Below, in pieces: positions 17,673 through 25,861 of a DNA stretch of 64,000 bases. Origin of the DNA: Bacillota bacterium (GTDB lineage: Bacteria > Bacillota > Clostridia > Lachnospirales > Lachnospiraceae); the NCBI GenBank assembly GCA_023663285.1, contig JAMPHT010000001.1:62001-126000 (forward strand), read 5' to 3'. The notes under the pieces were generated by a model that saw only the letters and a program-made list of their open reading frames with translations, did not search any database and had not been told where the DNA came from. Both the position numbers and the translations under genes were made by a program. Each line of letters starts with the position of its first letter. Positions within the stretch are counted from its first letter, which is position 1.

Positions 17673-18627
17673 AACCGCACACTTCCTTTTTCAGCAGACG
17701 CCCCATCAGAGAGCCCTCAACGACGACCGGATACTCCCTTATGGTAAACAGCATACCGTCCTCAGGAGTCCGCACCTCATCCAACACCTTTCCGCACAAC
17801 GGATCTACGATCTGCCCGATCAGTTCACCCTTCTTCAGCCTTGCTCCATGCCGCACCCCCGGAATAAATACCCCGCTCACGCCGGCGTTCAAATAACAGA
17901 CGTCCTCCGGATCTCTTGATATGATCGGTTTTCTCACCGGCGTTACTTCCCCGTTCCAGATCCCCAGCTTCTTCATCAGATTGAAAATTCCGTCCACCAG
18001 CTGATTCCCGTATCTGCGTGTTATGCGCATTCCCACACCCATCTCCACTACCAGCACCGGCGTCCCGATGCGATTGAGGCTGTATGCAAAGGTGGATTCC
18101 AGCACCGTACTGGTCCCATGCACCCATATAAAATCCACATTGGCCGCTTCCGCCATGGGCACAAGGGTATCCTGATGCAGCTCATTGATGCGTATCTGGG
18201 GTATTTCCGTCAGATAAATGTTGCTGGCATGGATGTCCAGCACACAGTCGGAGCCTGCCACATCCTCCATGATCCTTGCAACCACATACTCTATCATACT
18301 GCCGTCAAGGTCTCCGGGAAACGTGCGGTTCATATCCAGGTCAAAAGCCGGGATCCCTCTGGTGATAGAGTCGATCCCCAGCGGGTTCATGGCCGGATAA
18401 ATATCAACGATCCCAGCCAGACATTCTTTGCTCTGCTCTATACGGCGCTGCAGTTCAAAGCAGACATACTGCCCCTCCAGCTCGTCACCGTGAATACCCG
18501 TGACAATGCTGATTCGTTTCATATTATCTGTGAACTGTTCAGGCTGAATACGGTTTCTCCTGATCTCCAGCACCTCGTCCACCGGCAGTCCCACCGCCGC
18601 TATTGTCTTTATCATATGAATGACCAT
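17665..18627 (-). CDS. Aspartoacylase/succinylglutamate-desuccinylase family metalloenzyme (intact site)
   Basis: About 320 residues from ATG 18627 (AGGAAAGGGG upstream). Zinc and catalytic blocks are intact: GIHGDE with His46 and Glu49, DLDMNRTFPG for substrate binding, LDIHAS with His133, and VEMGVG with the general base Glu. A C-terminal barrel-sandwich domain (GVRHGARLKKGELIGQI) follows, as in AstE/DoeB-type deacylases. Members hydrolyse an N-acyl or amide bond on a small amino-acid-like substrate. Here the gene follows a transglutaminase, alpha-E and ATP-grasp genes on one strand, so its substrate may be the amide or peptide product of the ATP-grasp ligase. It is translationally coupled to the degenerate paralogue that follows. 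Confidence 0.78.
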   Translation of the reverse strand: MVIHMIKTIAAVGLPVDEVLEIRRNRIQPEQFTDNMKRISIVTGIHGDELEGQYVCFELQRRIEQSKECLAGIVDIYPAMNPLGIDSITRGIPAFDLDMNRTFPGDLDGSMIEYVVARIMEDVAGSDCVLDIHASNIYLTEIPQIRINELHQDTLVPMAEAANVDFIWVHGTSTVLESTFAYSLNRIGTPVLVVEMGVGMRITRRYGNQLVDGIFNLMKKLGIWNGEVTPVRKPIISRDPEDVCYLNAGVSGVFIPGVRHGARLKKGELIGQIVDPLCGKVLDEVRTPEDGMLFTIREYPVVVEGSLMGRLLKKEVCGYE

Positions 18628-18718
18628 CCCCTTTCCTGATATACCGCCCAAAAACAGCGCAAACTATCGGTCAATGCCCAAACCGATCCCTGCGCGTATC
18701 CGCAGACATGGACTTGGC

Positions 18719-19519
18719 TCATTGCCCGCAGGAATAAGCTGCAGAGTCTACCTGTACAGATATCCTCTGGGACTGCGCGCCTCCATTCCACATAAGTCCC
18801 CGGTTGATCGCGCAGTCTGCCGCATCCCTGCCGTGGCCAAGCTTGATATGTCGGTCTGTTACGGGGCAGTCATTTGTGGGATCAAACGCCACCCATCTGT
18901 CGCCGCAAAGCGCCTCCGTCCATGCATGGCTTGCGCCCTCGCCGACGATCATCCCGCATACATAGCGGGCAGGGATCCCTGTCATACGGAGCAGGGTGAC
19001 ATAAATATGCGCATAGTCCTGACAGACTCCCTTTCCCATGCTCCATGCCTCTTCCGCCGAGGTATGGACCTGTGTGGCCCCCGGCACATAGGAAAGATCC
19101 TGATGCAGCTTATGCATCCAGGCCATACATATTTCACAGGAATCCCTGCACCCTGAAATGTCAAGGGAACGCCAATATTCCGAAAGTCCCGGACCGGGAA
19201 TGCATTTGCCGTGAGGCATCCGGTATATTCCCACAGCCCCGCCCGCCGGCTCCTCATAGTCCGTCCGGAGGATCTCCACATCACCCGCCGCCCGGAAAAC
19301 AAACTGCTTATGGGGCTCTGTCTCACAGCCATAGATCTGCCTGTTTCCAAAAGAATCCACTCCCGTGGAATACTCCGTCTCTGGCAGTACGGAAAGCTCT
19401 ATTCCCAGCAAGCGCTGCCTTGCATCCTCCCTTGGGATACACTTGATCGTAAAATAGCATCTGTCTACGCTTTTTTCATATTCTATTTCCATCCTGTACT
19501 CAAAGTGCAGCACCGCCAC
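18719..19519 (-). CDS. Transglutaminase-like cysteine protease-fold protein
   Basis: 266 residues from a GTG at 19519, chosen because TTTGGAGTGAT stands seven bases before it; the frame opens earlier, inside the alpha-E gene. An N-terminal beta domain of the type found in bacterial COG1305 proteins (FEYRMEIEYEK, IKCIPREDARQ) precedes the catalytic core. The triad is present: Cys166 in GKGVCQDYAH, His198 in ASHAWTEA and Asp213 in AFDPTND. No signal peptide is seen, so it is cytoplasmic. In many bacteria this type is encoded beside circularly permuted ATP-grasp and alpha-E proteins, exactly as here. It could cleave or form isopeptide bonds in the product. 91 bases separate it from the metalloenzyme gene downstream. 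Confidence 0.82.
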   Translation of the reverse strand: MAVLHFEYRMEIEYEKSVDRCYFTIKCIPREDARQRLLGIELSVLPETEYSTGVDSFGNRQIYGCETEPHKQFVFRAAGDVEILRTDYEEPAGGAVGIYRMPHGKCIPGPGLSEYWRSLDISGCRDSCEICMAWMHKLHQDLSYVPGATQVHTSAEEAWSMGKGVCQDYAHIYVTLLRMTGIPARYVCGMIVGEGASHAWTEALCGDRWVAFDPTNDCPVTDRHIKLGHGRDAADCAINRGLMWNGGAQSQRISVQVDSAAYSCGQ

Positions 19520-19571
19520 AAGATCACTCCAAACCTGTCCTGTTATGAGCCGGCGTGGAATTTCCTTCCGG

Positions 19572-20234
19572 CTATATGATCGATTCCGCAACCGATACAA
19601 TCTTATAGTAATCCAAATCAGCGCTTTCCACAAGGCTTTTTATCTGCTCCAGCCTTTCCTTATCATAGTGCAGTCCGCTCCTTTCCACTCTCGGAACCAT
19701 GCGGTGTACCTCCCGCAGCAATTCCTTTTGGGATACCTTCAGCCTTGCATACATATCAATGCGCTCTATCCGCTTTCCCGCCTTGATCATGTTCCGCACC
19801 TGCTCGGAATCGATCTGGTCATCCGCGATTCCCCAGAAGGATAAGATATGGTCTATCAGATACTGCAGCTCTATCAGCGGCGACTTGCTCACCGCCGCCT
19901 TATTCATGTCATAAACGGCAAGCTGGATATAGGAAAACGCCTCTGAGCCAATGCTTTCCCTGAGTACGATGGCATTATCATAGGCCCGGTTCAGGTTGCT
20001 GATAATGGAATCCGGATTTGCCGCGTCAAAGGGATAACGCCTGAGGAAATCCTCCTTTGATGAATAAATATTCGGTATGTCGATGGACCGGCAGAATGCC
20101 TGATAGCTGTCTACTGTCTCGTCGATCATGTTGTCATATCTGGGAAAATAGAATCGGAGCGTTGTGTACACCCGTTCCGTGTACCTCCCCAGCCAATATA
20201 AATGATCCGCCTGCTCTACTGATATAATACCCAT
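19572..20234 (-). CDS. Alpha-E domain protein (COG2307-like), short form
   Basis: 220 residues, almost all helical, beginning with the family signature ADHLYWLGRYTERVYTTLR; a second conserved stretch is VYDMNKAAVSKSPLIELQYLIDHI. The family is usually about 300 residues, so this is a reduced version. Alpha-E proteins are found with circularly permuted ATP-grasp ligases and transglutaminases, and their biochemical role is not known to me; a carrier or scaffold has been suggested in the comparative-genomics literature. The ATG at 20234 lies 19 bases inside the end of the ATP-grasp gene, showing tight coupling. Confidence 0.78.
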   Translation of the reverse strand: MGIISVEQADHLYWLGRYTERVYTTLRFYFPRYDNMIDETVDSYQAFCRSIDIPNIYSSKEDFLRRYPFDAANPDSIISNLNRAYDNAIVLRESIGSEAFSYIQLAVYDMNKAAVSKSPLIELQYLIDHILSFWGIADDQIDSEQVRNMIKAGKRIERIDMYARLKVSQKELLREVHRMVPRVERSGLHYDKERLEQIKSLVESADLDYYKIVSVAESII

Positions 20235-21535
20235 GTATCCTTAAAGCCTCCTCCCTGTGATGAATTCACAATAAACGAATCCGGATCTCTGGAAAATCTT
20301 GTGAGCCCGCTCTTCCAGACCATCGGTTCCTCCGCCGTCAGCACGAACGCTCTCAGGTCCGCCTTCCTCGGTACGATCTCCCCGTTGTCCACAATATCCA
20401 GATCCTGAAAGTCAATTACCTCCTGGGCGATAAACCTCCTCGGCTCCTTCTTCAACAGGACAATGAAATCCTCTTTCTGCTGTTTCGTCATGGTATTGCC
20501 AAATACCACGCCATATCCTCCTGCCTCCGCCACGTCCTTCAGCACAAGCTCGTCAAAATGTGCCAGCACATAGCTCATATCCTCTTCATAAAAGGGCAGA
20601 TAAGTCGGCGCATTACTTAAGATCGGCTCTTCATCCAGATAATAACGGATCATTTTGGGGACAAAATAGTAAATTCCCTTATCGTCCGCCACACCGTTCC
20701 CCGGCGCATTGAGCAATGCCACATTTCCCTTGCGGAACACCTCATAGATATGGGGGATGCCGATCAGGGATTCCGGGTTAAAATTCATAGGGTCCAGATA
20801 CTCGTCCGATATCCTGCGGTATACAGCCCCAACTCGTTCCTTTTTGCCGTCAGAGGAAATATAGTACAGCATATCCCTTTCCGCCACCAGCTCCGAGCCT
20901 GTCACCAGATGGGCCCCGGTCTTTTCCGCCAGATAAGAATGCTCAAAGTAGGCCGCATTGTATCTGCCCGGTGTCAATATGACCGTATGCCCGCCCGGAT
21001 TCACATAGTCCATTGTCCTCCGCAGCAGATCAGCATAATTGCGGTTGTCCTCCAGCCTGCAGCTTTGAAAGGTCTCCGGTGAGCTTCTTCTGCACAGATC
21101 CCTTGCGATCATGGGATAGGACGCTCCTGACGGCACTCTCAGATTGTCCTCCAGTATGTACCAGCTGCCATCCTTTCCCTTTACCAGATCGATCCCCGAT
21201 ATGTGGGAATAGATTCCCTTAGGCGGAACTGTTCCCTCACATTCCGCCATATAGCCGCCGGATGCAAATATAAAATCCTCCGGAACGATTCCGTCCTTCA
21301 CGATCTGCTTCTTTCCGTAAATGTCCTTCAGAAACAAATTCAACGCCATGACCCGCTGTTTCAGGCCTTTTTCCAAAAATGCAAACTCGTCGTGCCCGAT
21401 CACTCTCGGTATGGAATCAAAGGGAAACAGCTGCTCTTTGAAAACATTGTTCTTATAGATGCCGAATTTTACTCCATAGCGCGCCAACAGCTCATTGATC
21501 TTATCCGTGTGCTGTAATAATTCCATTTGCTGCAT
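20216..21535 (-). CDS. Circularly permuted ATP-grasp ligase (COG2308-like)
   Basis: 439 residues of the circularly permuted type 2 ATP-grasp family. Conserved blocks are GIDLVKGKDGSWYILEDNLRVPSG (split here as ...GSWYILEDN and LRVPSGASYP, the acidic Mg-ATP ligands), TPGRYNAAYFEH, GAVYRRISDEYLDP, LLNAPGNGVADDKGIY, LVLKDVAEAGGYGV and IAQEVIDF with the downstream PRKADLRAF. Such enzymes are predicted to join a carboxylate to an amine using ATP, making a peptide or amide. It is the first gene of the five-gene operon and has AAAGGAGGGG before its ATG. Transcription starts from a near-consensus promoter about 90 bases upstream, and a strong leader hairpin lies between. Confidence 0.85.
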   Translation of the reverse strand: MQQMELLQHTDKINELLARYGVKFGIYKNNVFKEQLFPFDSIPRVIGHDEFAFLEKGLKQRVMALNLFLKDIYGKKQIVKDGIVPEDFIFASGGYMAECEGTVPPKGIYSHISGIDLVKGKDGSWYILEDNLRVPSGASYPMIARDLCRRSSPETFQSCRLEDNRNYADLLRRTMDYVNPGGHTVILTPGRYNAAYFEHSYLAEKTGAHLVTGSELVAERDMLYYISSDGKKERVGAVYRRISDEYLDPMNFNPESLIGIPHIYEVFRKGNVALLNAPGNGVADDKGIYYFVPKMIRYYLDEEPILSNAPTYLPFYEEDMSYVLAHFDELVLKDVAEAGGYGVVFGNTMTKQQKEDFIVLLKKEPRRFIAQEVIDFQDLDIVDNGEIVPRKADLRAFVLTAEEPMVWKSGLTRFSRDPDSFIVNSSQGGGFKDTWVLYQ

Positions 21536-21570
21536 AAAGACCCCTCCTTTGAATCCTTTCTTCCGGCTTC

Positions 21571-21611
21571 AAAAAAAGACGCCCTTGAGTACATCACTCA
21601 AAGACGCCTTT
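21571..21611 (-). promoter_or_regulatory. Leader hairpin with U tract (attenuator-like) before the ATP-grasp operon
   Basis: In the minus-strand RNA a 16-base arm (from 21611 to 21596) pairs completely with 21590-21575, counting three G-U pairs. The loop is GAUGU (21595-21591) and four more U follow. It begins about ten bases after the expected transcription start and ends about 36 bases before the ATP-grasp ATG. The shape is that of an intrinsic terminator inside the leader. An eight-codon ORF (ATG at 21620, MKGKGVFE) runs into the hairpin but begins almost at the transcript start and lacks a ribosome site. Confidence 0.65.
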
Positions 21612-21627
21612 GCCTTTCATATTCTGC

Positions 21628-21656
21628 ATTATGCACCCTCAAAGGGAATTTGTCAA
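21628..21656 (-). promoter_or_regulatory. Sigma-A promoter of the ATP-grasp/transglutaminase operon
   Basis: Minus strand TTGACA (21656-21651), a 17-base spacer and CATAAT (21633-21628). The spacer holds a small dyad CCCT-TTG-AGGG. Transcription would begin near 21621. Confidence 0.75.
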
Positions 21657-21712
21657 GTATGGATGGATATTCGGTTCTCATACGTTGGCACACCGTGGAA
21701 TGACTTAAACCT

Positions 21713-22915
21713 TCACTCATCACTTGACACATCCACGTTATCCATATGCAGCTCGTCAATGTTTTTCGTCTTTATCCCATATTTCCCATGGGCCTTCACG
21801 TTTTCCAGACAGATGTTCCGAAAGGGCATTTCCGGCAGCCCGCACAGATAGATGGCGTTTCCGCCAATCGTATCGACGGTGATATTCCGAAAGAAAATGC
21901 CATCCACCATCGGCGTTCCCTCGTTCACCTCCACCGGAGAATCCGGGTCAAAGCTTTCATATCCGTAAAATCCGTCCACATAAAGGGCGCCCCTGAACCA
22001 GCGGCCGTCGCTGAATTCCGTATCATGATTTACCAGGGAGCAGTTCTCATAATGCACATTCCTGATATAGCCGCCCCGCCCCCGCACTGCCTTCACGCTT
22101 CCGATGCTGAAAACATTCTCAAATGTGCAGCTTCTGACAAATACATCCCTTACGCCGCCTGACATCTCGCTTCCCATGGCAACGCCGAAGCCGCTCTTAA
22201 AGGTACAGTCCTCGATCACAATGTCCTCCGAGGGTATCCCCGCTCTCCTGCCCTCTTCATCTCTCCCCGATTTCACGGCAATGCAGTCGTCCTGGCTGGC
22301 AATCAGAGAGCCCAGGATCCGGACCTTTCTGCAGGAATCGATATCTATCCCGTCCCCGTTGTGCATCCCATATTTTTCCCCGCTCTCGTCATACTTCGTA
22401 TGGATCTCAACGCCCTCTATCAGCACATTGCTGCAGTAGATCAGATGCAGGCACCAGGCAGGTGACTGGCGTATGGTGACACCGCATATAGTCACATTGT
22501 CGGCGTTGCGGATGCAGACCGCCCGCCCCCGTTTCACCTCAGGGTCCTCCATCTGAGCCTCAAACAGCTGCCTGCCATTGGCGTCGATCACTCCCTTTCC
22601 CCTGATAGCAATATTCTCATGGGGCGCGCTGTCCGTGTTGAGCAGACTGGCATAGCACAGCTGCTCCCTGCCTTCAAAGGGATAGCCCATAACAGGGAAA
22701 TCCTTCACGTCGCTGCTGCCCACAAGCCTTGCCCCCTCTTCCAGAAGGAGCGTCATGTTGCTCTTTAAGAACAGGGCTCCTGTGATAAACTCTCCCGCAG
22801 GAATACAGACTGTTCCGCCCTTATCACATAAGTCTATGGCCCTCTGGATCTCCTTTGTGCATATCTTCCCGCTGTCCGGCTCCGCGCCATATTTTCTTAT
22901 ATCATACATTCCCAT
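21713..22915 (-). CDS. GH28-like glycoside hydrolase (polygalacturonase family)
   Basis: 400-residue right-handed beta-helix protein. The N-terminal motif DIRKYGA and then TKEIQRAIDLC, GGTVCIPAGEF are standard for GH28. Catalytic blocks are NGDGIDIDSC and SQDDCIAVKSG with the aspartates. The usual GHG block reads GFGVAMGSEMSGG, a Phe replacing His, and the substrate-binding RIK block reads VKAVRGRGGYI. No signal peptide is present, so it would act inside the cell on imported galacturonide- or rhamnose-containing oligomers. GGGAG lies eight bases before the ATG. No pectin lyase or transporter is adjacent; the 177-base gap downstream holds the next operon's promoter. Confidence 0.8.
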   Translation of the reverse strand: MGMYDIRKYGAEPDSGKICTKEIQRAIDLCDKGGTVCIPAGEFITGALFLKSNMTLLLEEGARLVGSSDVKDFPVMGYPFEGREQLCYASLLNTDSAPHENIAIRGKGVIDANGRQLFEAQMEDPEVKRGRAVCIRNADNVTICGVTIRQSPAWCLHLIYCSNVLIEGVEIHTKYDESGEKYGMHNGDGIDIDSCRKVRILGSLIASQDDCIAVKSGRDEEGRRAGIPSEDIVIEDCTFKSGFGVAMGSEMSGGVRDVFVRSCTFENVFSIGSVKAVRGRGGYIRNVHYENCSLVNHDTEFSDGRWFRGALYVDGFYGYESFDPDSPVEVNEGTPMVDGIFFRNITVDTIGGNAIYLCGLPEMPFRNICLENVKAHGKYGIKTKNIDELHMDNVDVSSDE

Positions 22916-22980
22916 ACCTTTTTCTCCCTGTTTCCGATTCTATCTGCATACTATATTTTTCATCGACTGCTGCCGCCTTT

Positions 22981-24069
22981 TTACTCCTTCAGGCTTTCCC
23001 TAAGCCTCCCGGTCAGCCTTTCAAACCGCTCCTCACCCCGCAGCTTGTCAAAGCAGGCGTCCCTTTCCAGACCCTTGAGGTACACCTGCCGCATTTGACT
23101 GCTGACTGTCAGCTTCTCCCCGGAGGGAACAACAGTCGGCGCAAACAACAGGGGATTCGGAGCTTCCAGCAGTCCTATGACCCGCTCCACCAGACGCTCC
23201 AGATAGCCGTATGCCTCTTCCTTCCGGCCCAGGCGCAGGTAGACCTCCGCGAGCACTCCCGCGCCCATGCCGCCTCCCACGCCGAAGATACCGCTTATCT
23301 GCTCATAGACCCTGCATAACTCCACGCACCTTTCCGCATCCGCAGCCTTGTCCCTGCCCGGCATCATGTCCTCTCCCAGCATACACACAAGGCAATTCTG
23401 CACCTTCCCTATCAAGTCATACAACCGCTTCTGGGCAACAGCCAGCGCCTTCTCCCTGTCTCCCCTCTGCAAGTGAAGCCTCACCCAAAGTACGGTAAGA
23501 TCCTCCGTGTTGGCAGGCGCCTCTTTCAGCAGCTCCTCCGCCCTTTCCAGGTCATCCTCCGCCAGCGCAAGGGACGCCAGCATGAAAATCGAAGGCAGAT
23601 AATAGACGGAATCGCCGCCGTCATGTATGGCCTGTACCAGTTCCTTTTTTAGCGCACTCCATCGCTCCCTGTCCGCCGCGGTATGATCCGGCGTACTCAT
23701 CTCAAAGAAAGACAGTGCCGCCGTAGCGCTGAATTTCAGCGGAATAGCGGAAGGATATGCGTGCAGCAGACCCATCAGCTTTTCTTCCGCCTCCCGTATG
23801 CTGCCTTTCCCCGCCAGCTCCATGATTTCAGTCATATAGCGGCTCATATCCTCTTCCGACAGTTCCTTATCAAAGGCAAGCAGCGCGTCCACATCCGTCC
23901 CCAGCGCTCTGGCCAGAGGACAGAGCAGGGTGATATCAGGATAGGAGCTGCCCGTCTCCCACTTGCTCACCGCAGGCGCAGATACACTCAAGGCTGCTGC
24001 CAGCTGTTCCTGGGTCATCCCTTTCTTTTTTCTCAATTCCGTGATCTTTGATCCTATTTTCAACTCCAT
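22981..24069 (-). CDS. XRE-family regulator with C-terminal TPR-like helical domain
   Basis: 362 residues. The first 65 form an XRE helix-turn-helix (MTQEQLAAALSVSAPAVSKWETG). The rest is a helical repeat array with TPR-like periodicity (LALAEDDLERAEELLKEA, RLGRKEEAYGYLERL), the layout of Firmicutes regulators that read a peptide or protein signal. About 50 bases separate it from the GH28-like gene, so both may be read together, but no shared function is shown. Upstream 24070-24250 is AT-rich with no gene. Confidence 0.75.
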   Translation of the reverse strand: MELKIGSKITELRKKKGMTQEQLAAALSVSAPAVSKWETGSSYPDITLLCPLARALGTDVDALLAFDKELSEEDMSRYMTEIMELAGKGSIREAEEKLMGLLHAYPSAIPLKFSATAALSFFEMSTPDHTAADRERWSALKKELVQAIHDGGDSVYYLPSIFMLASLALAEDDLERAEELLKEAPANTEDLTVLWVRLHLQRGDREKALAVAQKRLYDLIGKVQNCLVCMLGEDMMPGRDKAADAERCVELCRVYEQISGIFGVGGGMGAGVLAEVYLRLGRKEEAYGYLERLVERVIGLLEAPNPLLFAPTVVPSGEKLTVSSQMRQVYLKGLERDACFDKLRGEERFERLTGRLRESLKE

Positions 24070-24241
24070 CTTTCTTATCTCCTCATACTTTCCCTATATT
24101 TTTATAAATTCTTTACCGCTTACACAAATGACTCCGGAATCTCTGTGTCACTGTAAAGTATAAGGGAGTTTCATATTCTTCGCAATGGAGGGAAATTCAA
24201 CCGATGAGAAGATTTTTTTAACCGGGGGTTATAAATATAAG

Positions 24242-24264
24242 AAAAAGTTTCTACCTTCGGTAGA
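24242..24264 (-). terminator. Likely intrinsic terminator of the membrane-protein pair
   Basis: On the minus strand TCTACC-GAA-GGTAGA (24264-24250), overlapping the stop codon at 24251, followed by AAC and five T (24246-24242). The stem is short (6 bp). Confidence 0.45.
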
Positions 24265-25861
24265 TCTCACACAGGATATTTCCATAAGAAGAGAGACTCT
24301 CAAGCAGCTCGTAATTCTGCCGGATCCAATTGTAATCCTCCTGCCCATACATATATGCGTACATAGGGTTTATGATCAGGTATTGAGCATCTTTCCAGTT
24401 TTCGCACAGAGTAATCCGCATACGCTGTTTACCTCTTATTGCATCCAACTGTGCGTCAAGTCCCCAGCGGGAGGGGTTGGTGATGGTTCCGACGGAAATA
24501 TTATTTTCCGGCGAATCCTTTAAAATTATTTCATAGGCTTGCTTAAATGACATATCCCAATAATCTAATTCATAAGTATCTTCGATCTGCCGGCCCGCGA
24601 TGAGATTATAATACGCATATTCATAGGGATAGTTGAAAAAGATGCCCGCAGCCAGCAGAAGGACATATATCCCCAATACCCTTTCAGCCCACCTTTCCCT
24701 TTTGTATTTTCGGAACAGGGAAAGTAAAAAAGAAACGCCATATGCAGACAGGATGGTAATGGAAGCGTAGCAGAAGTAAAAGTGTCGCCAGCCATTATAG
24801 ACAGGGGTTGCCGTCAAAACAGCATATCCCAAAGGAAGCAGGCATATTAGAACTGCCACGCAGGTCACGCCTGTGCAGCCGAAAGGGCGAAAAGGTTTTT
24901 TAAATAGCGAAAAAAGAATACTTATAAGGCCAATCAGGGACAGAATAAGGATCCCAATCGGAATTGTCAGCAAAATCATGACAGGAAGATACCTTCGAGG
25001 CATTCCTGTTGTGCTTTTATTGTACATACTGCCCGCAAACAGAATATAATCATTCCAACGAAAATTTCGGGCATTTTCCACTAAATATCGGAAAAATTCT
25101 CCTAATCCCGTCCAACTTGCCGGAGTCAGAAATATATACAGAGACGCAGCTAAGGCGATACACATCAGCACTTTTGCCAACATCCTCCTGTTAAACGAAT
25201 GCCTGAAAAGCATACCGCAAAAAATAAATCCGCCAAAGGCTCCCCAGATAAATATACCCACTACTTTCAGGTTTGCGGCAAGGCTGCCCACCAGGGAAAA
25301 GGCAAGGATATGCTTCCAGGAAGGATCCTGATACAGCTTATAGCCGCAATAAAAGATACACAGAGTCAGGGAAAGCAGTATCATATCTTTATTGTTATAG
25401 TGACTTTCCGCAAACATTCTGGGTGTAAAAAAGTAGAGAGATACAGCCAGCGCCGCTGCTTTGAACTGATTTCCCGTATCACGAAGGAACCCATATAAGG
25501 CCGCCACACCACAGAACGCGAGAAGATATACATATATATGCCATACGATATTGCCAATAAACGGTGACGTCTGATTGACATAGAATATCCAGAATACAGG
25601 ATAATACACGGCCATTCCATGATCTTTTTCTATAGAATCAGCTATATCAGTGATTCCGTATGCGTCCAGCTGCGTGTAAAGGGGGCTCTCTGAGCCGCCA
25701 AAGGAGTGAAGGTACATTTTTATATTGGAATATAAGATTTCCTGTTCCGCTCTTTGGTCCAAATGCGCCCCATAGGGAAGGAGGGTGAGTATTCCCAGCA
25801 AAAAGAGACCTATAAGAAAAATTTTTCCCTGGTATTGTTCTATACTTTTTCTCATAAGCAT
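24251..25861 (-). CDS. Polytopic membrane protein, GT39/PMT-like
   Basis: 536 residues with about eleven membrane segments. An acidic residue follows the first hydrophobic segment (GAHLDQRAEQE), and the later loop has FFTPRMFAESHYNNKDMI, which resembles the Asp/Glu and Lys-Asp elements of dolichol/undecaprenyl-phosphate-sugar transferases of GT39 type. The soluble C-terminal part is about 110 residues. Two starts fit: ATG 25861 (GGAGACGG upstream) and ATG 25855, which overlaps the preceding gene's TGA as ATGA. It is coupled to the membrane protein at 25852-27117. Sugar and acceptor are unknown. Confidence 0.6.
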   Translation of the reverse strand: MLMRKSIEQYQGKIFLIGLFLLGILTLLPYGAHLDQRAEQEILYSNIKMYLHSFGGSESPLYTQLDAYGITDIADSIEKDHGMAVYYPVFWIFYVNQTSPFIGNIVWHIYVYLLAFCGVAALYGFLRDTGNQFKAAALAVSLYFFTPRMFAESHYNNKDMILLSLTLCIFYCGYKLYQDPSWKHILAFSLVGSLAANLKVVGIFIWGAFGGFIFCGMLFRHSFNRRMLAKVLMCIALAASLYIFLTPASWTGLGEFFRYLVENARNFRWNDYILFAGSMYNKSTTGMPRRYLPVMILLTIPIGILILSLIGLISILFSLFKKPFRPFGCTGVTCVAVLICLLPLGYAVLTATPVYNGWRHFYFCYASITILSAYGVSFLLSLFRKYKRERWAERVLGIYVLLLAAGIFFNYPYEYAYYNLIAGRQIEDTYELDYWDMSFKQAYEIILKDSPENNISVGTITNPSRWGLDAQLDAIRGKQRMRITLCENWKDAQYLIINPMYAYMYGQEDYNWIRQNYELLESLSSYGNILCEIYRR

